Part shown: positions 17,213 to 26,182 of the stretch, piece by piece
How positions within the stretch are numbered: position 1 is the stretch's first letter
Layout of the letters: every line of letters starts with the position of its first letter
Origin: Firmicutes bacterium HGW-Firmicutes-9
GTDB lineage: Bacteria; Bacillota; Clostridia; Christensenellales; CAG-138
Reading direction: 5' to 3'
DNA length: 64,000 bases
Assembly (NCBI GenBank): GCA_002841395.1
Contig: PGZM01000005.1
Coordinates: 1 to 64,000 of the forward strand
Notes under the pieces: generated by a model
Databases searched by the model: none
Told to the model about the DNA's origin: nothing
Seen by the model: the letters and a program-made list of their open reading frames with translations, nothing else
Made by a program: the position numbers and the translations under genes

Positions 17213-17662
17213 ATGACTAACGAAGTTGCAATATATTTGAAACTTCTGCTGAAGATTGGTTTTCACGATAAGTATTTTCAATATTTAGAAAGAATTTTAA
17301 GTGAAGAACCTAAATTATCTGGTATTTTGCAGGAACTTTCCTTCTGTGGTCAAGATGTGAACAAAGCCATTTCTTGCTTATTGAAGCACACGTATTGTGA
17401 GATTATAAATTACGACATTGTTGCCTCAATGATACTTGAGGATTTTAAAGAACTGTATTTAAGCAAGCAAATATCGATGCAAGATTTAATAATTGCGATG
17501 CATATAGTGGCGATCGATTCGGAGCAGGAGCAAGTACAGCCATGGCGAACAATGGAGAAACTATACTTTGATTATGATGACGGGTTAGAAGAAATGTACC
17601 CAAATGACTTTATTGAAGAACTACTAGCAGACTTTCTTTTAAATAGTGAATTGATGGAGTAA
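17213..17662 (+). CDS. AT-rich orphan, acidic hypothetical protein (149 aa)
   Basis: ATG at 17213 preceded by ATGAGGTG. No signal peptide or membrane segment; Leu/Glu/Asp-rich and mostly helical by eye (LKLLLKIGFHDKYFQYLERILSEEP...), with an acidic C-terminal third (YFDYDDGLEEMYPNDFIEELLADF). I do not recognise the family. Its base composition is far more AT-rich than the flanking genes, suggesting recent acquisition. Size, acidity and isolation recall immunity-type proteins of contact-dependent toxins, but nothing here proves that. Confidence 0.7.
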   Translation: MTNEVAIYLKLLLKIGFHDKYFQYLERILSEEPKLSGILQELSFCGQDVNKAISCLLKHTYCEIINYDIVASMILEDFKELYLSKQISMQDLIIAMHIVAIDSEQEQVQPWRTMEKLYFDYDDGLEEMYPNDFIEELLADFLLNSELME

Positions 17663-17748
17663 TTGCTGTGTTATAAAAGAGATGTCATCTTTCTCTACTT
17701 CATAGATCGCCCGCCCCGATCTTCACAAACGGCGTTAGCTCCCCTCGC

Positions 17749-17777
17749 TTTACGCCACATAAAAATCGTGATACAAT
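17749..17777 (+). promoter_or_regulatory. Promoter of DUF4190 gene
   Basis: TTTACG, 17 bases, TACAAT; about 95 bases before the start at 17871. Confidence 0.5.
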
Positions 17778-17870
17778 TTGTCCGTCCAAAGGGGTTGCGG
17801 GCGATGGTCGTCCAAAGCCTTACCGCGGGCAAGAAATCGTACAAAATAATCATTATTAGGAGGAGCAATT

Positions 17871-18218
17871 ATGGAACAATATACAGCGCCGTTGACTCCT
17901 GAACAGCAATCTCACAACAAGTCTTCCGTCACCGCGATGGTGCTCGGCATCATCAGCCTGGTCGTGACCTGGTTCCCGATCATCGGGCTTGTGCTCGCCA
18001 TCATCGGACTTACCATGAGCCGCTCCAACCGCAAGTTTGCGGAAGCGCACGGCTTCAAGGAAAACAGCATGAACACCGCGGGCTATGTCACAAGCCTCGT
18101 CGGCCTGATCCTCGGCATCATCACGATCGTCGTGACCGTGCTCGTGATCGCATTTGGGTTCGTCGTGCTGGCCGGCGTTATTCAGTACACCGACATGCCG
18201 CGCATGTTCTATTGGTGA
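17871..18218 (+). CDS. DUF4190-like small membrane protein
   Basis: 115 residues. Soluble N-terminus with Gln/Pro (MEQYTAPLTPEQQSHNKSS), then two hydrophobic hairpins (VTAMVLGIISLVVTWFPIIGLVLAIIGL and TSLVGLILGIITIVVTVLVIAFGFVVLAGVI) separated by SRSNRKFAEAHGFKENSMNTAGYV. This matches the DUF4190 pattern, common in Clostridia and of unknown function. Excellent ribosome-binding site AGGAGGAGC. Lies 57 bases upstream of lgt on the same strand, so may be co-transcribed. Confidence 0.85.
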   Translation: MEQYTAPLTPEQQSHNKSSVTAMVLGIISLVVTWFPIIGLVLAIIGLTMSRSNRKFAEAHGFKENSMNTAGYVTSLVGLILGIITIVVTVLVIAFGFVVLAGVIQYTDMPRMFYW

Positions 18219-18275
18219 TGCAGCCGGAGGGCAACCCCCTCCGCATTCCAACTTTTCTGATTGTTTAGGAGTTTT

Positions 18276-19187
18276 ATGTTACCTTCTTTTCAGGCCTTCG
18301 GGCTGACCATTCCCATGTATGGCGTGATGTCCGCTGTCGGCATGCTTGCGGCGTTCGTCCTTCTCGGCTTCACCAGAAAGCACACCCGCTTTTCGGAAGA
18401 TCAGGCGCTCTCCGCCGCGATCTGGGCGATTCTGGCGGGCTTCATCGGCGCAAAGGTGCTCTACTGGCTGGTGGAGATTGACCAGATCATCGCGGATCCT
18501 TCCTACCTGATTCACACCCTGCGCGAAGGCTTTGTGTTCTACGGCGCGCTGATCGGCGGTCTTGCGGGCGTTGCGATCTATTCGCTGATCCGCAAACTCC
18601 CGTTCTTCTCGCTGACGGACTATTTCATCCCCGCGCTGGTGATCGGTCATGCGTTCGGACGCATCGGCTGCGTGTTCGCTGGCTGCTGCTACGGCATGGA
18701 ATGCGAATCTCCGATTTCGATCGTCTTCCCGGCGGGAAGCGCGGCGCCTGCGGGCATCCCGCTGCTGCCGACGCAGATCATGGAGAGCGTGTTCCTCTTC
18801 CTGTTGTGCGCGTTCCTCGTCTGGCGGCTCGCCAAGCAAAAACCGTTTGGCACCGTCTCCGGTTGGTACATGGTGCTCTACGGCGCGTGGCGCTTTGGCA
18901 TCGAGTTCTTCCGCAATGACGACCGCGGTGCAGTCGGCGTATTGTCCACGAGCCAGTTCATCAGCATCTTCGTGCTGCTTGGCGGCGTGGCGCTGTTGCT
19001 GCTCGTCAAGTTCGGCGTGCTGAAGAAGACTGTGCTCGATCTGCCGATTCCGGTAGAAGAGGAACCGAAGAAGAAAAAGAAAGACAAAGTTGAGGCTTCC
19101 GAAGAACCCGTAAAGGCGGAAGAAGAAGCCAAGCCGGAAGAGATTTCCGAAGAAAAGCCGGAAGCAAAACCGGAAGAAAAAGAGTAA
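18276..19187 (+). CDS. lgt: Prolipoprotein diacylglyceryl transferase
   Basis: 303 residues from the ATG at 18276, which follows TTTAGGAG. Lgt transfers diacylglycerol from phosphatidylglycerol to the lipobox Cys of prolipoproteins in the membrane. Motifs: FYGALIGGLAGV, GHAFGRIGCVFAGCCYG (Lgt signature GRIGnFxxG with Cys variants) and FFRNDDRG near the end. Seven hydrophobic segments. Beyond the family's normal end (~270) is an acidic/Lys-rich tail (KKKKKDKVEASEEPVKAEEEAKPEE). It would process the several lipoproteins encoded at 37-39 kb and 56.8-60.1 kb. Confidence 0.95.
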   Translation: MLPSFQAFGLTIPMYGVMSAVGMLAAFVLLGFTRKHTRFSEDQALSAAIWAILAGFIGAKVLYWLVEIDQIIADPSYLIHTLREGFVFYGALIGGLAGVAIYSLIRKLPFFSLTDYFIPALVIGHAFGRIGCVFAGCCYGMECESPISIVFPAGSAAPAGIPLLPTQIMESVFLFLLCAFLVWRLAKQKPFGTVSGWYMVLYGAWRFGIEFFRNDDRGAVGVLSTSQFISIFVLLGGVALLLLVKFGVLKKTVLDLPIPVEEEPKKKKKDKVEASEEPVKAEEEAKPEEISEEKPEAKPEEKE

Positions 19188-19201
19188 ACGCAAGTAACAA
19201 A

Positions 19202-19230
19202 AAGAACCGCCGGAAACGGCGGTTCTTTTG
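19202..19230. terminator. Bidirectional terminator between lgt and zinc-ribbon gene
   Basis: AAGAACCGCCG-GAAA-CGGCGGTTCTT stem with TTTTG on the plus strand and TTTTTGTTAC on the minus strand. Confidence 0.85.
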
Positions 19231-19248
19231 TTATAAACGTTGCTGCGT

Positions 19249-19959
19249 TTAAAAATAGAATCTCTTTCTTATCTCCTCTTTCACTCGCGCCCTGCGGTTG
19301 AGAATCAACAGCGAGCTACTAAGCACAAGGCAGGGGAACAGCACATAGAGCGACCATGTCGGCCAGGCAATTGCCTGCTTGTAGAGGCCGATGAAGAACT
19401 CGATGGCGACGACCAGAAGGCCGACGCACGTCAACGCAAACGAGAAGCGGATCAATACCGGGATGCGGCACTTTGGCGACGCCATCAGCGAGAAAAACCA
19501 GCACATCAGCGCGGTGAGCACCGTGATCGGCAAGCCGAGCAGCAGCAGCCAGTCCCACTTGCTCTGCGTCAGGATGCGGATTAATAGCAATAGTATGCAG
19601 ACCGCGACGGTGTCGATGACCATATACAGCACTTTCGGCATGCGCGCGATCATCGGCAGCAGAAACACGGTAAACGCGACCAGCTCGCCACCGATCACGA
19701 GATAGCTCCAGGTCAGCTGCTTGCTGACCAGAATGTTGGCCAGCATCGTGGTGAACAGCGGAATGAGCAGCAACAGCGAGATGAACGACGCGATATAGCG
19801 GCGATCTACCGTTTTATCGAGGTGTTCCACATGCGCCGGATACGGGCGAATGGGCTTTTCCTCGTGCAGCTCGTTGGGGTTTAACACTTCTGTTCCGCAA
19901 AGCGGGCACCTAGGCTCGCTCTTTTGCAGCTCTACGCCGCAGTTTACGCAATAACTCAT
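19249..19959 (-). CDS. Zinc-ribbon membrane protein (DUF6320-like)
   Basis: 236 residues. The N-terminus MSYCVNCGVELQKSEPRCPLCGTEV is a zinc ribbon (CxxC...CxxC). After a Pro-rich link come about six hydrophobic helices between residues 55 and 225, ending in a basic KEEIRKRFYF. Such proteins occur beside condensation-domain alcohol acetyltransferase-like proteins in Clostridia, as here; the DUF6320 name is from memory. It follows the acyltransferase gene on the same strand with a ~110-base gap. Function unknown; a membrane partner of the acyltransferase is an inference. Confidence 0.8.
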   Translation of the reverse strand: MSYCVNCGVELQKSEPRCPLCGTEVLNPNELHEEKPIRPYPAHVEHLDKTVDRRYIASFISLLLLIPLFTTMLANILVSKQLTWSYLVIGGELVAFTVFLLPMIARMPKVLYMVIDTVAVCILLLLIRILTQSKWDWLLLLGLPITVLTALMCWFFSLMASPKCRIPVLIRFSFALTCVGLLVVAIEFFIGLYKQAIAWPTWSLYVLFPCLVLSSSLLILNRRARVKEEIRKRFYF

Positions 19960-20072
19960 ATGCTTGATTCCTCTGCAATCTGTGCTAAAAGTTTGATATC
20001 GTCCGGCGGTCTTGTCCGCGGCTATTCCTGCTGGTTAGTTTAAAGTATCTTGCTATATTCAAATGCTGGCTT

Positions 20073-21362
20073 TTATTCCTGCTGATTGCTTTCGATCTTG
20101 ACGGGAATGCCGAGCTTGACGAGACGCGTGAAAAACTCCCGCTCTAGCCAGGGCTCCTGTATCGTACGGGTGAAGTTGATGCGCAGTCTTCCGTTATACG
20201 TCAGCGCAGCGCAGCAAACGCGGTTGTCCGCGAGCGGGCCGAGGATGAAATCCATCCTGCGGACGTATTTTCCCATCTCCTCGGGCAGTTTGGACACGCC
20301 GAGGTTGCTGATGGTCGTGGAGGAGAGCACGTCGCCCACCTGCGAATAGACGTATTTCAGCGCCATGTTCTTGATGAACAACGGCGTCAGGCGAAGCAGT
20401 TTATTCTGCTCGGAGCGAACGTTTGTGGTGATCTTCACGTTGAGCAGCTTTTCGGTGACCTCCATCGCGAGCGTATGATGCACGATGTTGAGCACCTCGT
20501 CAAACGTGTATTCGCCGAGCCGCGGGTCGATGCCGGGGTTGATGTAGTTGGCGAAGTTTCGCAGCGTCTTGCTCTTGAATACGTTGCGCAGGTTGACCGG
20601 CACCGAAATCTTGACCGGCTTGTATTTGTGGATATTCGGCACCCGTCTGCGCTGGATGGCGTCCACAGAGAGTATCAGCGCCGCGGTGAGATACACCGTC
20701 GCGCTCACGCCCTTTTCCTTCGCTTTGGCGAGCACGTCGGCCGCGTTCATAGAGCCGGTGATGATGTGCACAAACCCGCTGCGCTCGTCGGTGCCTTTGA
20801 TGTGGTAGGCCTTGACTTCCTTGCGCGTCTGGGTGATCCGGCCGGAATGCACGGCGAAGCTATCCTCCGCCTCCTCCGGCTTGGGTTCTTCGGAGCAGTC
20901 GAGAATCTTCTCGCCGCGGGGAATATTCGCGCCATATTTTAAACGCAGATACTCGGCGACCAGCGTCTGTAAAAACACCTGCCCGCCCGTGCCGTCGGTC
21001 AATACGTGGAAAAACTCCACCGCGATGCGGTTGTGATAATAGCGCACGCGCATGCAAAAACCGTCGTTTTCGTTGAGGCGCATGCGTACGCACGGGTTTG
21101 CGACGTCTTCTTCGATCTTTGGCAGATCGTCGCTGTGTTCCAGGAAAAACCAGAACAGCCCGCGCTTGAGCTTGTAGGCAAACCAAGGCAGGCGGCGCAG
21201 GGTGCGCTTTTGCGCGACTTCCAAAATATCCTCGTCGATGGGTTCCGTCAGCGTGGCGGACAGGCGAAACAGCGCCGTCCAGGTACGGTTCATCGTCGCG
21301 GGGTAGATGAGCGCCGCGTTGTCCAGCTTCATCCATTTGGTCGGTTTTTTGTTCTTTGACAT
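20073..21362 (-). CDS. Condensation-domain / alcohol acetyltransferase-like protein
   Basis: 429 residues, soluble. The acyltransferase active-site motif HxxxDG is present as EFFHVLTDGTGGQ near residue 120. The N-terminal half is a chloramphenicol-acetyltransferase-like fold; the second half contains ...IHKYKPVKISVPVNLRNVF and STTISNLGVSKLP, matching the second CAT-like lobe (DFG-like NLG). This group is annotated as alcohol acetyltransferase or PapA/WS-like acyltransferase; substrates unknown. It sits between an HSL-type esterase upstream and the zinc-ribbon membrane protein downstream, all on the minus strand. Confidence 0.82.
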   Translation of the reverse strand: MSKNKKPTKWMKLDNAALIYPATMNRTWTALFRLSATLTEPIDEDILEVAQKRTLRRLPWFAYKLKRGLFWFFLEHSDDLPKIEEDVANPCVRMRLNENDGFCMRVRYYHNRIAVEFFHVLTDGTGGQVFLQTLVAEYLRLKYGANIPRGEKILDCSEEPKPEEAEDSFAVHSGRITQTRKEVKAYHIKGTDERSGFVHIITGSMNAADVLAKAKEKGVSATVYLTAALILSVDAIQRRRVPNIHKYKPVKISVPVNLRNVFKSKTLRNFANYINPGIDPRLGEYTFDEVLNIVHHTLAMEVTEKLLNVKITTNVRSEQNKLLRLTPLFIKNMALKYVYSQVGDVLSSTTISNLGVSKLPEEMGKYVRRMDFILGPLADNRVCCAALTYNGRLRINFTRTIQEPWLEREFFTRLVKLGIPVKIESNQQE

Positions 21363-21422
21363 AGCGTGTCCTTTGTTTACACGGGATTTATGCGCCGGAA
21401 AGGGGCAGGACTGCCCGATCCG

Positions 21423-22382
21423 TTACGCAGGATTTGTGCTTGTGTCTGCAATCGCAGCGTCTTTGTGCGCGGGGAGCGCATCCAGCCCAAGCCGGGTGCG
21501 AAGAAAAAGAGACATTTCCTCGACCGCTTTCTTTCCTTCGGGCGTGCCGTAGAGCGGGTAGACGTGCCACATGCCCTCTTCTACGATGAACTTGCTCTCG
21601 ACGCCAGCCTTCTTCATCTTCTTGTAGACGGTCTTTGCGTCCGAAAGCAAAATTTCGTCACTTCCCGCGAACAACAGCGTTGGCGGAAAGCCCGTGAAGT
21701 CGCCCTGCGCGGGGGAAACATATGCTTCGTCCTCGTGTCCAGCCGCATACGCGATCACGTAATACGCGAGCGATTCGCGGATCAGCGTCGGATCGAGGCG
21801 GACGTTGTTGTTGTAGGAAGAGCCGGAGAGGGTCAAATCCGCCCACGGCGAAATCGCAACAATGCAAGCGGGCAGGGGCTTTCCCTCATCCCGCAGCCGG
21901 AGTACCAAACTCAGCGCAAGGCCGCCACCCGCGCTCTCGCCTGCGATGGCGATTTTCTCGGGATTGTAGCCCGCGTCCAGCAAATACTGATACGCATCCA
22001 TCGCGTCGTCCTGTGCGGCGGGGAACTTGTGTTCCGGCGCAAGGCGATAGGCGATGCAGAGCACGGAGACATTCGTTTGCGCCGCAAGCAGCGCGCCGAA
22101 GCCTTTTGCGTAGTCCAATCCGCCTGCGGTATAGCCGCCGCCGTGCAGGTAAAGAATCACCTGATCGCAAGGCTCTGCGCAGTTATTGGACTCGGCAAAG
22201 CAAGCAGTGAAGCGGTCGAACGGGACCTGGTCAAAGCTGACCTTGGTTCTTAATATCTCGGCTGTCATACGGCCGAGCTGATCCTGCGCCCTTCTTGCGT
22301 CCTCAATGGTCGCAAAGCGCGCGATGGGTTTCGTCAGCCGCAGCTGCATGCGCAATAAGCGCGTACCGAGGGTGAGTGCCAT
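21423..22382 (-). CDS. Alpha/beta hydrolase, HSL (hormone-sensitive lipase) family
   Basis: 319 residues from the ATG at 22382; the ORF-track start (22418) adds 12 residues and cannot be excluded. The oxyanion-hole motif HGGGY is in ILYLHGGGYTAGG, the nucleophile in IAGESAGGGLAL, the acid in LFAGSDEILLSDA and the His in EEGMWHVYPLYG. These define a bacterial HSL-type esterase/deacetylase. It ends 60 bases before the acyltransferase gene on the same strand, so the pair could form an acylation/deacylation unit. Confidence 0.9.
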   Translation of the reverse strand: MALTLGTRLLRMQLRLTKPIARFATIEDARRAQDQLGRMTAEILRTKVSFDQVPFDRFTACFAESNNCAEPCDQVILYLHGGGYTAGGLDYAKGFGALLAAQTNVSVLCIAYRLAPEHKFPAAQDDAMDAYQYLLDAGYNPEKIAIAGESAGGGLALSLVLRLRDEGKPLPACIVAISPWADLTLSGSSYNNNVRLDPTLIRESLAYYVIAYAAGHEDEAYVSPAQGDFTGFPPTLLFAGSDEILLSDAKTVYKKMKKAGVESKFIVEEGMWHVYPLYGTPEGKKAVEEMSLFLRTRLGLDALPAHKDAAIADTSTNPA

Positions 22383-22521
22383 GCGGGAGTGTTTCCTCTC
22401 GTGTGATAAATATATCATATCGTATCATACTTTGAGATTTGCTGCCCTGTTTTCTTTTCTGTGCCGCATGATTTCGCGCTCTTGTCATATTTTAAGAAGT
22501 TTTCCTCAACTACGAGTTAAT

Positions 22522-22552
22522 TATAACAAAAGAGAAGGGTAACCCCTTCTCT
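22522..22552 (-). terminator. Terminator of hinT transcript
   Basis: On the minus strand AGAGAAGGG-GTTA-CCCTTCTCT followed by TTTGTT, about 25 bases past the stop at 22576. It closes the prmA-rsmE-mtaB-hinT operon. Confidence 0.8.
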
Positions 22553-22575
22553 GATTTGGAAAGCCGTGTATGGAA

Positions 22576-22920
22576 TCAGCCCGGAGGCCAGGCAAGAAGC
22601 CTTCCGCCGAGAATATGAAAATGCAGGTGCGGCACGCTTTGCTGCCCATCCTTGCCGCTGTTGACGACAACGCGATAACCGGTCTCGTCCACCTTCAGCT
22701 CCTTGACGAGCTTGCTGATCACGCCGTATGCGTGGCCGACGATGGCTTCGTCCTCCTTTGTCAGCTCGTTGACGCCGACGATGTGTTTCTTCGGCACCAC
22801 GAGCACATGCACGGGAGACTGCGGTTCGATGTCGTGGATGGCTACCACAACCTCGTCCTCATACACTTTGCGGGAGGGGATTTCCCCTGCGACGATTTTA
22901 CAAAAGATGCAGTTGCTCAT
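22576..22920 (-). CDS. hinT: HIT family purine nucleoside phosphoramidase-like protein
   Basis: 114 residues, standard HinT length. N-terminal CIFCKIVAGEIPSRKVYED, C-terminal catalytic histidine triad VPHLHFHILGG. HinT enzymes hydrolyse nucleoside phosphoramidates. Last gene of the prmA-rsmE-mtaB-hinT group. AAGGAG ribosome-binding site. Confidence 0.95.
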   Translation of the reverse strand: MSNCIFCKIVAGEIPSRKVYEDEVVVAIHDIEPQSPVHVLVVPKKHIVGVNELTKEDEAIVGHAYGVISKLVKELKVDETGYRVVVNSGKDGQQSVPHLHFHILGGRLLAWPPG

Positions 22921-22989
22921 TTTCTCAACTCCTTTGTCCTATTTTACTCCGCGCGCGTTGTGGAAAGCAATCGATTTCAACGCGCAATA

Positions 22990-24264
22990 TCATTCAACCT
23001 GCGTGCCAAATGCGGTTTCATCCTCAAATCCCTCGATGCGGATGCGGACGATCTCGCCCTCCGGCGCACTTGTCTTCACGCGGATATAATTGCCGCTGTA
23101 GCCCGCACCGCCGCTCTCGGCGAGCACTTCGACCACGCTTCCGATCTGCTCGTTTAGATACGCGTGCGTGAGCTCTTTTCCGAGATGGATGAGCTGTTTT
23201 GCGCGCGCGTCTTTGACCGACTTTGGCAGATGATTCGATAGTGCTTCCGCCTTGGTGCCCTTGCGCAGAGAGAACGGGAATACGTGCATCCGCGCGAACC
23301 TTGCCTCTTTGCAGAACGCGAGCGTCTCCGCGTGTTCTTCGTCCGTCTCGCCGGGGAATCCTGCGATGACATCCGTTGTGATCGCGCAGTCCGGCATGTA
23401 TTTCCGCATCAGTGCGATCGCTGACAGATATTCTTCCGCGGTGTACTTGCGGTTCATGCGCTTCAACACGGTGTTCGACCCGCTCTGGAGCGAAAGATGA
23501 AACTGGCGGCAGATCTTTGGATTTTCCGCGAGCGCTTTTGCCACGGGTTCCGTCACAAACAACGGCTCCAGAGAACCCAGCCGAATGCGGCGGATGCCGT
23601 CGGGTTCGCTCGCGCGGGCAATTGCATCGAGCAGCGTCGCGCCTTGATCCAGTAAATCGCGCCCGTAGCTCGCAAGATGGATGCCCGTGAGCACGATCTC
23701 CTGATAGCCCTCGCGCGCGAGTAGTTTTACTTCAGTCGAAATTTCCTCCAGTGGGCGGGAACGCAGCGGCCCGCGCGCATAGGGAATGATGCAGTAGGAG
23801 CAGAAGTTGACGCAGCCGTCCTGAATTTTGAGCGTCGCTCTGGTGCGCGAATCGCGCACGGCGGAGAGCGGCTCAAACTCCCGCATCTCATACAACGGCG
23901 AGATATACGCCTCGTTGGACTTGGACTGCAGCGCGTCGTTGACGCGGAGTACGATCTCTTTTCGTCCGCTGGTGCCGACGACCAGACCCACGCCCTCTAA
24001 GCTTGCGACAGCTTCCGGCGCGGTCTGCGCATAGCAGCCGACGGCGACGACGAGCGCGTCCGGATTCATCCGGTGCGCGCGTGCGATCATTTGGCGGGAT
24101 TTTGTGTCGCTCGTCTGCGTGACGGTGCAGGTGTTGATCACATACACGTCCGCAAGACTGGAAAACTCCGCGATCTCCCAGCCATCCTGCACGAAGAGTT
24201 CCCGCATGGCTTCGGTTTCGTAGTGGTTGACCTTGCAGCCAAGCGTTGTCAGAGCTACTTTCAT
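22990..24264 (-). CDS. mtaB: tRNA (N6-threonylcarbamoyladenosine(37)-C2)-methylthiotransferase
   Basis: 424 residues. The N-terminal UPF0004 domain begins VALTTLGCKVNHYETEAM with its cluster Cys residues (LGCKVN, NTCTVT, VGCYAQ). The radical-SAM cluster is CVNFCSYCIIPYARG, and a C-terminal TRAM-like segment ends ..VRIRIEGFEDETAFG. GCKVN plus the PYARG motif is typical of MtaB rather than MiaB. The substrate modification is made by TsaD, encoded at 10563. Confidence 0.95.
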   Translation of the reverse strand: MKVALTTLGCKVNHYETEAMRELFVQDGWEIAEFSSLADVYVINTCTVTQTSDTKSRQMIARAHRMNPDALVVAVGCYAQTAPEAVASLEGVGLVVGTSGRKEIVLRVNDALQSKSNEAYISPLYEMREFEPLSAVRDSRTRATLKIQDGCVNFCSYCIIPYARGPLRSRPLEEISTEVKLLAREGYQEIVLTGIHLASYGRDLLDQGATLLDAIARASEPDGIRRIRLGSLEPLFVTEPVAKALAENPKICRQFHLSLQSGSNTVLKRMNRKYTAEEYLSAIALMRKYMPDCAITTDVIAGFPGETDEEHAETLAFCKEARFARMHVFPFSLRKGTKAEALSNHLPKSVKDARAKQLIHLGKELTHAYLNEQIGSVVEVLAESGGAGYSGNYIRVKTSAPEGEIVRIRIEGFEDETAFGTQVE

Positions 24265-24310
24265 ATGAATACCTCAAGCTGTTCGTGCGAGAGGAAGTAG
24301 GTTGTTCTTT

Positions 24311-25030
24311 TCATTCTTCGACCTCGTAGAGCGTCTGCGCGAGCATCGCCATGCCGGCGGTCTCCGTGCGCAGGATGCGTTTGCCGAGAGAGACGCTCAC
24401 AGCGCCCGTTTTGACCAACTGCTCCACTTCACCCGCCTCCAGCCCGCCTTCGGGCCCGATCAACAGCGCGATGCTCATGGGGGAATTTGCCGCGCGCAGC
24501 GCCTGCTTGAGGGAGATGGTAGTCTCGTCCTCATATGCCACCAGAAACAGATCGAACGATTTCACGTCGATTTTCTTGAGTTCGATCAGGGGCAACACGG
24601 AGGGAATCATGCCCCGGCGGCTTTGCTTTGCCGCCTCGAGCGCAACGCGATTATACCGATCGCGTTTTTTGTCATAGTCCTTGCCCGGCACGACCACGCA
24701 GCGCGCGGAGTTTACGGGAACGATGGCGTAGACGCCGAGCTCCGTGCATTTTTGCACGATCAGCTCCATCTTGCCTGTCTTGGGCAGGCATTGAAACAGC
24801 GTCACCCGCACGGGGCTTTCGGCTTCGCTCGCGTGCCGCTCGCCGAGCGCGCACCCGACTGTCTCTGGTGAGACGGAGGTGATCACCGCGTCGTATTCAT
24901 TCCCCGCGCCGTCGCAGAGCGAGAGCGCGTCCCCCGCTTTCATGCGGAGCACGCGGGAGATGTGGTGCGCGTCGTCACCCGTGATGACGGCGGCGCTTTG
25001 TGTGATGTTTTCGCAAAAGAATCTACGCAT
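24311..25030 (-). CDS. rsmE: 16S rRNA (uracil(1498)-N3)-methyltransferase
   Basis: 239 residues, standard length. N-terminal PUA-like domain with HHISRVLRMKAGD and C-terminal SPOUT trefoil-knot motif LLIGPEGGLEAGEVEQL and SLGKRILRTETAGM. Methylates U1498 of 16S rRNA. 46 bases upstream of mtaB on the same strand, within the operon. Confidence 0.95.
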   Translation of the reverse strand: MRRFFCENITQSAAVITGDDAHHISRVLRMKAGDALSLCDGAGNEYDAVITSVSPETVGCALGERHASEAESPVRVTLFQCLPKTGKMELIVQKCTELGVYAIVPVNSARCVVVPGKDYDKKRDRYNRVALEAAKQSRRGMIPSVLPLIELKKIDVKSFDLFLVAYEDETTISLKQALRAANSPMSIALLIGPEGGLEAGEVEQLVKTGAVSVSLGKRILRTETAGMAMLAQTLYEVEE

Positions 25031-25065
25031 GAAAAATCCTTATTTGAGAAATCCTTTAATTACGT

Positions 25066-26028
25066 TTACGCGCGAAGGAGCATCGCGACCCAGCCCTCGC
25101 TGCGCAAGATTTCCTCGACCGTGAAGCCCGCACGGATGAGCGCCTGCTTGACCTCGTCCTCGCGCTCGTCGATGATGCCGGAGACGATAAACGGTGCGCC
25201 AGGTTTGCAGCAGGTCTTAGCAAACGGCGCGATGGCTATGATGACGCCCGCGACGATATTCGCGGCGACCACGTCGTAGCCCTTTCGGATGCGGTTCTGC
25301 AAGCTCTCGTCCGAGAGCAGATCGCCGATCAGCACGTCGTATTGCGCGGCGTCTACGCCGTTCATCGCGGCGTTTTCGAGGGCGACATGTTCCGCCACTG
25401 GATCGATGTCCACCGCGACGGCGTGCTTGGCTCCCAGCAGCACGGATGCCACCGAGAGAATCCCGCTGCCGCAGCCGAGGTCGAGCATATCGTCGCCCGG
25501 TTTGACCACGGTTTCAAGAAGTTCAAGGCACATGCGCGTCGTGTGGTGCTCGCCCGTGCCGAACGCCACGCCGGGATCGAGTTTGAGCGTCACGCGGTTT
25601 TCCGGCGCAGGCTCCTCAATCCAGCAGGGCAACACATAAAGCCGCTTGCCGATCTTGAGCGGTTTATAGTAGGCCTTCCAATTGTTCTCCCAGTCCGCGT
25701 CGTCCATGCGGTTGATCACGACGGAAAGAGACCCCGCGTCGTAGCCAAGATCACTTTCGCGCAATTGCGCGATGCCGCGCTTGACATCCTCGACGACGGG
25801 AAGGTTTTCCGGCACGTCCGCAACATACGCCTTCACGCAGGGTTCGTCCACGCCGACCTTGTCCGCGTCCGCATAGTCCCAGAAGACCACACGCTCGTTG
25901 AGAAACGCCATCGCGCGCTCGTGACTCTCCTCAATGCTCACCTGATCGAGTCCCGCATTGGAAAACGCAAACGTCACCGCGTCCAGCCCCGCGTCGGTGG
26001 TATAGACGCAGATTTCCAGCCATTTCAT
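25066..26028 (-). CDS. prmA: Ribosomal protein L11 methyltransferase
   Basis: 320 residues from the ATG at 26028 (MKWLEICVYTT, the family's usual start); the ORF-track start adds nine residues. SAM-binding motif MLDLGCGSGILSVASVLLGAK, with DPGVAFGTGEHHTT before it, identifies PrmA. First gene of the prmA-rsmE-mtaB-hinT operon; dnaJ, often upstream, is replaced by the divergent comEC. Confidence 0.95.
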   Translation of the reverse strand: MKWLEICVYTTDAGLDAVTFAFSNAGLDQVSIEESHERAMAFLNERVVFWDYADADKVGVDEPCVKAYVADVPENLPVVEDVKRGIAQLRESDLGYDAGSLSVVINRMDDADWENNWKAYYKPLKIGKRLYVLPCWIEEPAPENRVTLKLDPGVAFGTGEHHTTRMCLELLETVVKPGDDMLDLGCGSGILSVASVLLGAKHAVAVDIDPVAEHVALENAAMNGVDAAQYDVLIGDLLSDESLQNRIRKGYDVVAANIVAGVIIAIAPFAKTCCKPGAPFIVSGIIDEREDEVKQALIRAGFTVEEILRSEGWVAMLLRA

Positions 26029-26182
26029 GTCGTGTTCATTCCTGTCCGCCCGCAAAATTGTGCGGGAAAATTCTATAACTTAATGATTATATCATCTTCG
26101 GGAACGCGGGTTCAACAAAGGGCGGAAAACGGCATGTAACGCGCGATTGACAAACGTTGGTGGTTATGATTAACTCAACCCG

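Noticed and set aside
18279-19193. 304-codon minus ORF opposite lgt
   Set aside because: Shadow of lgt; Arg/His/Asp-rich antisense composition.
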